DNA of 5,249 nt from Cyclobacteriaceae bacterium. GTDB taxonomy: Bacteria; Bacteroidota; Bacteroidia; Cytophagales; Cyclobacteriaceae. The notes beneath the pieces are model-generated. The model did no database searches and was not told the origin of the DNA. It saw nothing but the letters and a program-made list of their open reading frames with translations. The DNA lies in assembly GCA_025358195.1 (NCBI GenBank), contig JANYKP010000464.1:1-5249 (forward strand), given 5' to 3'. Shown here in pieces: positions 1 to 4,452 of the stretch. A program made the position numbers and the translations under genes. Numbering within the stretch: position 1 is the first letter of the stretch; the number at the start of each line of letters is the position of its first letter.

Positions 1-334
1 TGGACGGTCATCCTATAATGAGCTGGCGACAATTGTTTTGACCGACAAATATTTTGGAGACATTCAAAAACAGATTTCCAATGATGCTGTTACTGCTGGG
101 TGGGGTGAACTTATAGCGGGCATTCGTGTAAAAATCTGGAAGGAGTTTTGGATGGGTTATACAGCCCGCATGAAATTTGCACCCAGCGTGAAGGGAGACA
201 ATGAAGTAAAGAGCTACGACATTCCTGGATATGGGCAGAATGCAAAAGGGTTTTACTGGGGATTTAATTATCAAATTTTTTGGAGAATACCCTTTGTGAA
301 ACAGAAAAAGGCGACGCCAACGTTTCCCAAATAA
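1..334 (+). CDS. DUF6048-like protein, C-terminal part (5' end outside window)
   Basis: This is the last 110 residues of a gene that enters from the left edge; the reading frame is open from base 2 to the TAA at 332-334. The visible part is rich in aromatic residues and alternates polar and hydrophobic residues (for example GWGELIAGIRVKIWKEF, then MGYTARMKF, then GFYWGFNYQIFWRIPF), as expected for the last strands of an outer-membrane beta-barrel. The order 'W-G-E-L-(I/V)-A-G ... W ... Y-x-x-R ... I-P-G-(Y/F)-G ... G-F-N-Y-x-I-x-W-(R/K)-I-P-F' matches what I remember of the Bacteroidota family DUF6048, whose function is unknown. After the last strand a short lysine/threonine tail ends the protein. 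The gene converges on ftsY with 19 bp between the stops and no convincing terminator. The family call rests on recall, so it is moderately sure; the barrel topology is inference. Confidence 0.75.
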   Translation, partial: GRSSYNELATIVLTDKYFGDIQKQISNDAVTAGWGELIAGIRVKIWKEFWMGYTARMKFAPSVKGDNEVKSYDIPGYGQNAKGFYWGFNYQIFWRIPFVKQKKATPTFPK

Positions 335-353
335 GGAGAATCCTAAAAAAAGG

Positions 354-1313
354 TTACCCCTTCTTGAATAAAGAATCCACGAACTCGACCTTATTAAATA
401 CCTGCAGGTCATCCACCTTTTCACCTACGCCGATATATTTCACCGGTATTTTAAATTCTTCAGAAATACCAATGACTACGCCGCCCTTCGCCGTGCCATC
501 GAGTTTAGTAATTGCGAGTGCTGTTACGTTGGTAGCTTTTGTGAACTCCCGTGCCTGCACTGCTGCATTTTGCCCCGTACTGCCATCCAGGACCAACAGC
601 ACATCGTGTGGAGCCTCCGGAATGACTTTTTGAATGGCCCGCATGATCTTCGACAATTCTGCCATCAGGTTCACTTTGGTGTGAAGACGTCCTGCAGTGT
701 CGATAATGATTACATCCGCACCTTGCTTCATTCCTTCCGTCACCGCTTCAAAGGCTACTGCAGAAGGGTCCGTGTTCATTCCCTTAGCAACAACAGGCAC
801 CCCCACGCGCAGCCCCCACAGTTTTAATTGATCAACGGCTGCGGCACGAAATGTATCGGCGGCGCCCAACACCACAGCCTTTCCTTTCTTCTTGAACTGG
901 GCAGCAAGTTTTCCGATGGTGGTGGTCTTACCCACTCCATTCACCCCCACCACCATTATTACGTAAGGCTTACAACCTATGGGTATGTCAAAATCACCTG
1001 CGTCGATCGTCTTGTTTTCTGAAAGCAACGCGGCAACTTCTTCTTTCAAGATGCGATCCAGTTCGTCAGTGCCGATGTATTTATCACGCGCTACACGTTT
1101 TTGAATCCGATCAATGATTTTCAACGTTGTTTCAATGCCTACATCTGACCCTACCAGGATCTCCTCCAGGTTGTCCAGTACTTCGTCATCTACTACTGAT
1201 TTTCCAATAAGCGCTTTGCTAAGCTTTCCGAAGAAACTTTCCTTTGATTTCGCCAGTCCTTTGTCAAGGGATTCCTTTTTCTCTTCCGAAAAAAAACTGT
1301 TGAATAGTGACAT
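354..1313 (-). CDS. ftsY: Signal recognition particle receptor FtsY (SRP GTPase)
   Basis: FtsY docks SRP-ribosome-nascent chain complexes at the inner membrane and, with Ffh, hydrolyses GTP to hand them to the Sec translocon. The 319 residues cover the four-helix N domain (about 20-100) and the G domain (about 115-319). All SRP-GTPase motifs are intact: P-loop GVNGVGKT (123-130), the insertion-box motif DTFRAAA (153-159), DTAGR (205-209), TKLDG followed by TAKGG (269-278), and GVGE-K-x-DDL-x-F near the end (295-306). The start is the ATG at 1311-1313, giving MSLFNSFFSEEKKES. There is no Shine-Dalgarno sequence, which is usual in Bacteroidota. The long acidic A domain of E. coli FtsY is absent, leaving only a short charged and amphipathic N-terminus (1-30) that may serve in membrane contact. 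The gene follows the rpmB-rpmG-DUF4295 operon on the same strand but is separated by a strong terminator, so it probably has its own promoter. The identification is secure. Confidence 0.98.
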   Translation of the reverse strand: MSLFNSFFSEEKKESLDKGLAKSKESFFGKLSKALIGKSVVDDEVLDNLEEILVGSDVGIETTLKIIDRIQKRVARDKYIGTDELDRILKEEVAALLSENKTIDAGDFDIPIGCKPYVIMVVGVNGVGKTTTIGKLAAQFKKKGKAVVLGAADTFRAAAVDQLKLWGLRVGVPVVAKGMNTDPSAVAFEAVTEGMKQGADVIIIDTAGRLHTKVNLMAELSKIMRAIQKVIPEAPHDVLLVLDGSTGQNAAVQAREFTKATNVTALAITKLDGTAKGGVVIGISEEFKIPVKYIGVGEKVDDLQVFNKVEFVDSLFKKG

Positions 1314-1380
1314 ACTAGTGTAGCGACAGATTAATTATGCAACATTATTAGAAAACAGATCTTGGTCATAATAATTTGAA

Positions 1381-1410
1381 AGTAGGCAGTAGGCAAGGTG
1401 TAGTAAGCAG
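1381..1410. repeat. Short degenerate heptamer tandem repeat
   Basis: Four units with a 7-base period can be read from 1381: AGTAGGC, AGTAGGC, AAGGTGT, AGTAAGC, then AG. The first two are identical, the fourth differs by one base and the third is poorly conserved. It lies in the non-coding gap upstream of ftsY. From memory, AGTAGGC/CAGTAGG-type heptamer tracts are scattered through intergenic DNA of many Cytophagales; no function is known to me. Confidence 0.55.
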
Positions 1411-1497
1411 GAAATACAGAAGAGGCTGTCGTACTTCATTGATATCTTGTTCTAAAATTAATTTGTCGCAACACTAGATTCTTTCTTATTTCTATAA

Positions 1498-1538
1498 GGC
1501 AGGCTTGCCTGTCGAAGCCGTCCCGACGCAGGCAGGGA
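1498..1538. repeat. GC-rich palindromic intergenic repeat (REP-like)
   Basis: This GC-rich patch stands out from the AT-rich gap around it. It contains a small perfect inverted repeat CAGGC-TT-GCCTG. It also has a longer imperfect one, in which TGCCTGTCG (1506-1514) pairs with CGACGCAGGCA (1524-1534) with a two-base bulge. Sequences of this look (GGCAGGC..., TCCCGACG..., GCAGGCAGGGA) recur as dispersed intergenic palindromes in Bacteroidota genomes as I recall. It sits just past the terminator of the ribosomal operon. Dispersal in this genome cannot be shown from one copy. Confidence 0.5.
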
Positions 1539-1540
1539 TA

Positions 1541-1565
1541 AACAAAAAAGTCCCTTTGCGGGACT
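1541..1565 (-). terminator. Intrinsic terminator of the rpmB-rpmG-DUF4295 operon
   Basis: Read on the minus strand, a perfect 6-bp stem AGTCCC / GGGACT with the 5-base loop GCAAA is followed directly by a T-run (TTTTTTG, counting the last stem base). It begins 24 bases after the DUF4295 stop codon and precedes ftsY, so it should end the ribosomal-protein transcript and at least reduce read-through into ftsY. Confidence 0.85.
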
Positions 1566-1589
1566 CTCCATAAATCTTGATAATCCGAT

Positions 1590-1748
1590 TTAGCTTTTCT
1601 TAGCCAGGGTCTCTTTTACCAACTCGGATGGTACGATTTCTTCGCGGAAGGTATAGGCGCCGGTCTTTTCAGACTTTATCGCACGAATCACTTTTGCGAA
1701 ATTTTTTCCATCAGTTTTTTTTAACTGTGCCGTGACTTTCTTTGCCAT
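1590..1748 (-). CDS. DUF4295 family small basic protein (probable ribosomal protein)
   Basis: This is a 52-residue, lysine-rich protein starting MAKKVTAQLKKTDGKNFAK and ending ETLAKKS. The start is the ATG at 1746-1748, one base after the rpmG stop codon, so translation is probably coupled. The size, the MAKK start, the central segment GAYTFREEIVP and the position directly behind rpmG match the Bacteroidota-specific family DUF4295. Established knowledge, from memory: a Bacteroidota-specific large-subunit protein named bL38 was reported in the cryo-EM structure of the Flavobacterium johnsoniae ribosome. I believe DUF4295 corresponds to it, but cannot confirm that here. Co-transcription with bL28 and bL33 fits a ribosomal role. 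The gene is real with high certainty; the bL38 link is a likely inference. Confidence 0.93.
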   Translation of the reverse strand: MAKKVTAQLKKTDGKNFAKVIRAIKSEKTGAYTFREEIVPSELVKETLAKKS

Positions 1749-1749
1749 G

Positions 1750-1932
1750 TTATTTAATTTCTTTGTGTAAAGTATATTTCTTCAGAATCGAGTTGTATTT
1801 CTTTAACTCGACTCGTTCCGTTGTGTTTTTACGATTCTTGGTAGTGATGTAGCGGCTCATTCCCGGCTGGCCGGTAGCTTTGTGCTCAGTGCACTCTAGT
1901 ATCACCTGAATGCGGTTGCCTTTCTTTGCCAT
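1750..1932 (-). CDS. rpmG: 50S ribosomal protein L33 (bL33)
   Basis: This is a small component of the large ribosomal subunit near the E site. The 60-residue sequence MAKKGNRIQVILECTEHKATG... SRYITTKNRKNTTERVELKKYN... LKKYTLHKEIK carries the full L33 signature, including the TTKNRKNT-x-x-R-x-ELKKYN core (about 30-47). Only one cysteine is present (Cys14), and the second cysteine of the CxxC pair is replaced (C-T-E-H). It is therefore the zinc-independent C-minus type and not part of zinc-regulated paralogue exchange. The start is the ATG at 1930-1932. It lies 16 bases after rpmB and one base before the DUF4295 start, in the order normal for Bacteroidota. Confidence 0.98.
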   Translation of the reverse strand: MAKKGNRIQVILECTEHKATGQPGMSRYITTKNRKNTTERVELKKYNSILKKYTLHKEIK

Positions 1933-1948
1933 TGTTTTCTATTTTAAA

Positions 1949-2188
1949 TCAGTTTGCCAACATTCCCTTTTCACGGGCCTCTTTCAATACGGCGGTAATG
2001 CCCTTGCTATTGATGGTCTTGATCGCTTTGGCGGAAACTTTCAGCGTGATCCATTTCCCATCCTCCGGGATAAAAAATCGCTTTGTATGAAGGTTCGGAT
2101 AGAACTTTCTTTTGGTCTTATTATTAGCGTGAGAAACTTTGTTTCCCGAGTGAGGACGCTTTCCAGTGATTTCACAAACCCTTGCCAT
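1949..2188 (-). CDS. rpmB: 50S ribosomal protein L28 (bL28)
   Basis: This large-subunit protein is the first gene of the operon. The 79 residues begin MARVCEITGKRPHSGNKVSHANNKTKR, the classic bL28 opening, followed by the FYPNL-x-x-KRFF-x-P core (about 29-41) and the basic C-terminal half SAKAIKTINSKGI. The frame stays open upstream to 2431, but the extension (cysteine- and proline-rich, then a hydrophobic stretch) has no L28 character. The ATG at 2186-2188 therefore gives the family's normal start and length. No Shine-Dalgarno sequence precedes it, as usual in this phylum. Confidence 0.98.
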   Translation of the reverse strand: MARVCEITGKRPHSGNKVSHANNKTKRKFYPNLHTKRFFIPEDGKWITLKVSAKAIKTINSKGITAVLKEAREKGMLAN

Positions 2189-2226
2189 AACATATTGATT
2201 TTTAGGCCTTTCCTTAAAAAGGACTG

Positions 2227-2258
2227 CAAATATCGACATAACCGCCCCAATTATCCAA
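2227..2258 (-). promoter_or_regulatory. Possible Bacteroidota-type promoter for rpmB
   Basis: On the minus strand, GATATTTG (2227-2234) matches five of the six fixed bases of the Bacteroidota -7 element TAnnTTTG. CTTG, with its TTG at 2256-2258, could serve as the -33 element across a 21-base spacer, slightly longer than the usual 19-20. This would give a leader of roughly 35 bases before the rpmB ATG. It is the best candidate in the region, but such matches arise by chance in AT-rich DNA. Confidence 0.35.
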
Positions 2259-2332
2259 GGAGCATTTAAAATAATGACCTTGGATGCCTTTGGGTCGCCG
2301 TTTTTGGGTCTTAATTTTTCTGGCCTATGAAC

Positions 2333-2351
2333 TGCCCATTTCCCCTGGGCA
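2333..2351. repeat. Perfect inverted repeat TGCCCA-N7-TGGGCA
   Basis: Two perfect 6-bp arms flank TTTCCCC. No T-run follows on either strand, so it is unlikely to be a terminator. It could be a dimer-binding operator or an RNA hairpin in the leader of the plus-strand gene. It lies about 134 bases upstream of that gene's start. Confidence 0.4.
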
Positions 2352-2422
2352 CTACTACAGGGACAGAGTGACGGTGCAAAATGCAATGTTGAGTAACCTG
2401 ATCCGTACTGGCACGGAGATAA

Positions 2423-2444
2423 AAATACCACCCTGGAGGTATTT
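2423..2444. repeat. Inverted repeat AAATACC-N8-GGTATTT
   Basis: Perfect 7-bp arms at 2423-2429 and 2438-2444 flank an 8-base centre (ACCCTGGA) that is itself partly symmetric. The 22-bp dyad ends 40 bases before the GTG start of the membrane-protein gene, a typical place for an operator or leader hairpin. Its link to the response regulator two genes along is speculation. Confidence 0.45.
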
Positions 2445-2471
2445 CAATTGGCTGGAAAGGCTGTGATCTTT

Positions 2472-2480
2472 AGGAAAAGG
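2472..2480 (+). promoter_or_regulatory. Shine-Dalgarno-like purine tract before a GTG start
   Basis: AGGAAAAGG lies four bases before the GTG at 2485-2487. Most other starts here have no such element. It supports GTG as the true start, since an in-frame TGA lies at 2464-2466 and the next in-frame ATG would remove about 75 residues. Bacteroidota ribosomes mostly ignore Shine-Dalgarno sequences, so its activity is uncertain. Confidence 0.45.
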
Positions 2481-2484
2481 CCTC

Positions 2485-3021
2485 GTGGAATATATCTATA
2501 GAAACTCCGCGCAAGAAACGGAAACCGCATTGGTGCTGGGTGGCTATTCCTTTATCTGTCGCAAGGGTGGGAAGGAAGAGGTCATTTCATATGCCAGCAT
2601 AACAGACGTTAGAATCAGTAAATCGCCTAACCATGTTTTTAAAATTTATCTCTCCGCAGATGGCTATCGCCCGATTGTGATCTCCAGCCAGTCATTTGCG
2701 GAAAATGGTATGCCAATAGATCAATCGAGGGGATATGCTCTTTTCGTGAGGGTTTTGCATCGTTATTTAAATGATAAAAGCCAGGCAGCGTTCACGTCAG
2801 GAGGAAATAGAGAGAGGATCTGGCAATGGGCAGTAGTTTCCGCTGTATTCTCATTTTGTATCTCTATGTCAGCAGGTTACCTCGGGTTCAGTTTGATGAA
2901 TTCCTACATTCAGGCATTGATTTTTGCAGCCCTTACCACAGTTATGATCATTATATTCAGTATCAGGAAGCTGCCCAAATCCTATGATCCCAGCGATATT
3001 CCCATCCAATTCCTGCCTTGA
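2485..3021 (+). CDS. Hypothetical protein with soluble N-terminal domain and two transmembrane helices
   Basis: I do not recognise a named family for this 178-residue protein. Residues 1-100 form a soluble domain with alternating short strands (ALVLGGYSFICRKGGKEEVISYASITDVRIS, then VFKIYLSADGYRPIVISS) and a helix (about 81-97, ending RVLHRYLND). This pattern resembles the PH-like domains of bacterial membrane proteins. Two hydrophobic helices follow (about 113-136 and 141-161), joined by a very short turn, which makes a helical hairpin with both ends on the same side. The basic RKLPK after the second helix argues for a cytoplasmic N-domain and tail. The start is GTG, chosen because an in-frame stop lies 19 bases upstream and no in-frame ATG occurs before residue 76. 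It ends 41 bases before the response regulator and may be co-transcribed with it. A membrane-bound sensor or accessory role is only a guess. Confidence 0.8.
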   Translation: MEYIYRNSAQETETALVLGGYSFICRKGGKEEVISYASITDVRISKSPNHVFKIYLSADGYRPIVISSQSFAENGMPIDQSRGYALFVRVLHRYLNDKSQAAFTSGGNRERIWQWAVVSAVFSFCISMSAGYLGFSLMNSYIQALIFAALTTVMIIIFSIRKLPKSYDPSDIPIQFLP

Positions 3022-3062
3022 CATTTGCAAATACCTACACGGACCGTCTATTTTTATCCTTT

Positions 3063-3698
3063 ATGAAAGGCAAAAGGGTAAAGGTGGTGCTGGTGGATGA
3101 CCACCGCATTGTGCTGGATGGGTTGGTGTCATTGCTGGAGAGTGATCCGGATTTTGTTATCCTGGCCGCCCTCGGCTCGGGTGAAGAAGTGCTGGAATTT
3201 TTCAAGCAGGAACGGCCGGATATTTTGCTGACGGACTATTCATTGCCGGGGATTTCCGGGCTTGAGCTTACCCGTATCGTAAAAAAGAATTTTCCCGAGG
3301 TAAAAGTAATTGCCCTTAGCATGCACGATGAAACCCACCTGGTGAAAAGCATTTTGAAAGAAGGTGTCGATGGGTACTTACTAAAGAACATTCAGCAATT
3401 TGAATTGAAGACTGCATTAAAGCAGGTGATGCTGGGGATGCCCTATGTGAGTCCGGAGATTACGAAACTCCTCATGCACGACCTGAATCATCCGGTAGGG
3501 GAAACTGCTTCATTGACTGATCGTGAAAAGGATATTCTGCGACTGATCGCGAAAGAAAATTCAAACAAACAAATTGCAGAAAAACTTTTCATCAGTGAAC
3601 GCACCGTGGAGACACACCGCAAGAATATTTTCCGCAAGACGAACACTACTTCACTGGTAGGCTTGATCAAGTTTGCGTTCGCGAATAATCTTGTTTGA
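3063..3698 (+). CDS. NarL/FixJ-type response regulator transcription factor (REC + LuxR HTH)
   Basis: This is a cytoplasmic two-component DNA-binding regulator of 211 residues. The receiver domain (about 5-122) has the acidic pair Asp12-Asp13, the phospho-acceptor Asp58 (DILLTDYSLPG), the switch Ser86 and the conserved Lys108 (GYLLK). The LuxR-type helix-turn-helix (about 148-206) is complete: LTDREKDILRLIAKENSNKQIAEKLFISERTVETHRKNIF. All phosphorylation residues are present, so a cognate histidine kinase is expected, but none is in the window. I chose the ATG at 3063, which puts the first beta strand (VKVVLVDDH) at the usual distance. The frame also stays open back to a TTG at 3018 overlapping the previous stop, but that adds 15 residues unlike any receiver domain. 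It ends before a hairpin terminator. Its target genes are unknown; the upstream membrane protein is a possible functional partner. Confidence 0.95.
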   Translation: MKGKRVKVVLVDDHRIVLDGLVSLLESDPDFVILAALGSGEEVLEFFKQERPDILLTDYSLPGISGLELTRIVKKNFPEVKVIALSMHDETHLVKSILKEGVDGYLLKNIQQFELKTALKQVMLGMPYVSPEITKLLMHDLNHPVGETASLTDREKDILRLIAKENSNKQIAEKLFISERTVETHRKNIFRKTNTTSLVGLIKFAFANNLV

Positions 3699-3748
3699 TT
3701 CCAGATTCTCTTTCTCCGTGTCAGTACGGATAACAAAATACCGTTTAC

Positions 3749-3779
3749 AACAGCACCTTTAAAAGGGGCTGTTTTTATT
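3749..3779 (+). terminator. Intrinsic terminator after the response regulator
   Basis: AACAGC (3749-3754) pairs with GCTGTT (3768-3773). After one A-G mismatch the stem continues as CCTT/AAGG around a TAA loop, and the arm runs into TTTTTATTA. It lies about 50 bases past the response-regulator stop. An outer pair, ACCGTTT (3740-3746) with AAACGGT (3786-3792), could lengthen the structure and reaches into the end of the convergent HAD gene. Confidence 0.8.
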
Positions 3780-3780
3780 A

Positions 3781-4440
3781 TCAAAAAACGGTTTTTATCA
3801 GCTTGTGGAGGTCCAATCCCACAAAGTCAGTAATTACAAATTTCGTGTGGCTCAGTTCTTCCTTGCTATGAGTAGTCGCCACACCCACCACCTTGGCTCC
3901 GGCAGCCTGGGCGGACGCAACGCCGGAAAGGGAATCCTCAAATACGATGCACTGCTCGGGCGGAAAATGAAGCCGCGCTGCCACCTTCAAATATATTTCC
4001 GGATCCGGTTTCCCTCGCTCTACATTTGATTCATCGAGAATAGTGGTAAAGTAGTTTTCAAGATTTGTTCTGCGAAGCACAAAATCGACATTGCTCCGTG
4101 GCGCAGAAGTTCCGATCGCCACAGGAATTCCGTGAAGCCTTAATGAATCCAAAAAATCATGAAGCCCCGGAAGGGGGACAATGTCCTTTTCATACAGGTC
4201 ACGAAAGAGCTGCTCCTTTTCTTCACCATATCTACTCAACTCGGCTGATGTTAATGTAGCTTGAAAAAGATCGGCAATCCACTCCTTGTTAGGTCGGCCA
4301 TAGATACGCTGCAACAGCTCATCATCGCTAAGGCGGTAACCATACTTTTCAGAAAACTGCCGAAGGGCTATTTTATGATAGGGGTTCGTATCAACAATCA
4401 CACCGTCCATGTCAAAAATGACGGCAACTTTATTGGTCAT
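3781..4440 (-). CDS. HAD-superfamily hydrolase, beta-phosphoglucomutase-like
   Basis: This is a cytoplasmic phosphatase or phosphomutase of 219 residues, a normal length. HAD motif I is FDMDGVIVDT (nucleophile Asp10, acid/base Asp12). Motif II is the Thr111/Ser112 region (IGTSAPRSN), motif III is Lys144 (ERGKPDPEIY) and motif IV is Glu168-Asp169 (VFEDSLSGVASAQAAG). A helical C1 cap spans about 18-85. His22 and Arg49 fall where beta-phosphoglucomutase places its cap hinge histidine and its substrate-phosphate arginine, so a sugar-phosphate mutase or phosphatase is likely. Related subfamilies such as 2-deoxyglucose-6-phosphate or other sugar phosphatases cannot be excluded. The ATG at 4438-4440 is the clear start. 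It lies 12 bases after the secreted FG-GAP gene and may share its transcript. The last codons form one arm of a possible long hairpin with the facing terminator. Confidence 0.93.
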   Translation of the reverse strand: MTNKVAVIFDMDGVIVDTNPYHKIALRQFSEKYGYRLSDDELLQRIYGRPNKEWIADLFQATLTSAELSRYGEEKEQLFRDLYEKDIVPLPGLHDFLDSLRLHGIPVAIGTSAPRSNVDFVLRRTNLENYFTTILDESNVERGKPDPEIYLKVAARLHFPPEQCIVFEDSLSGVASAQAAGAKVVGVATTHSKEELSHTKFVITDFVGLDLHKLIKTVF

Positions 4441-4452
4441 AGGGTCGAAGAA

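Larger units (their letters stand above)
2189..2484. other. Divergent intergenic region between rpmB and the 178-residue membrane protein gene
   Basis: These 296 bases separate two divergent transcripts. Open frames run through on both strands, but their translations show no domain, and their composition is unlike the neighbouring genes. The region holds a possible rpmB promoter on the left and two inverted repeats (2333-2351 and 2423-2444) on the side nearer the plus-strand gene. I see no tRNA, riboswitch or transposon end. No good TTG/TAnnTTTG promoter could be found on the plus strand. Confidence 0.6.

Noticed and set aside
331..350. AGGA-GAA-TCCT hairpin with an A-run between DUF6048 and ftsY as a terminator
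   Set aside because: The stem is only 4 bp, and no T-run follows on either strand, so it would be too weak.
2189..2431. Longer rpmB product from an upstream in-frame start at 2431
   Set aside because: The 81-residue extension has no L28 similarity, and the ATG at 2186-2188 gives the exact family start MARVCEITGK.
2284..2466. Small plus-strand gene of 60 codons upstream of the membrane protein
   Set aside because: It has no recognisable domain or ribosome-binding context, and it overlaps the inverted repeats; most likely a chance open frame.
3018..3062. TTG start for the response regulator overlapping the previous stop codon
   Set aside because: The added 15 residues do not belong to a receiver domain; the ATG at 3063 puts the first strand and the acidic pair at the usual distance.
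3488..3784. Minus-strand open frame opposite the response regulator
   Set aside because: Its sequence is the antisense of a clear LuxR helix-turn-helix and shows no domain of its own.
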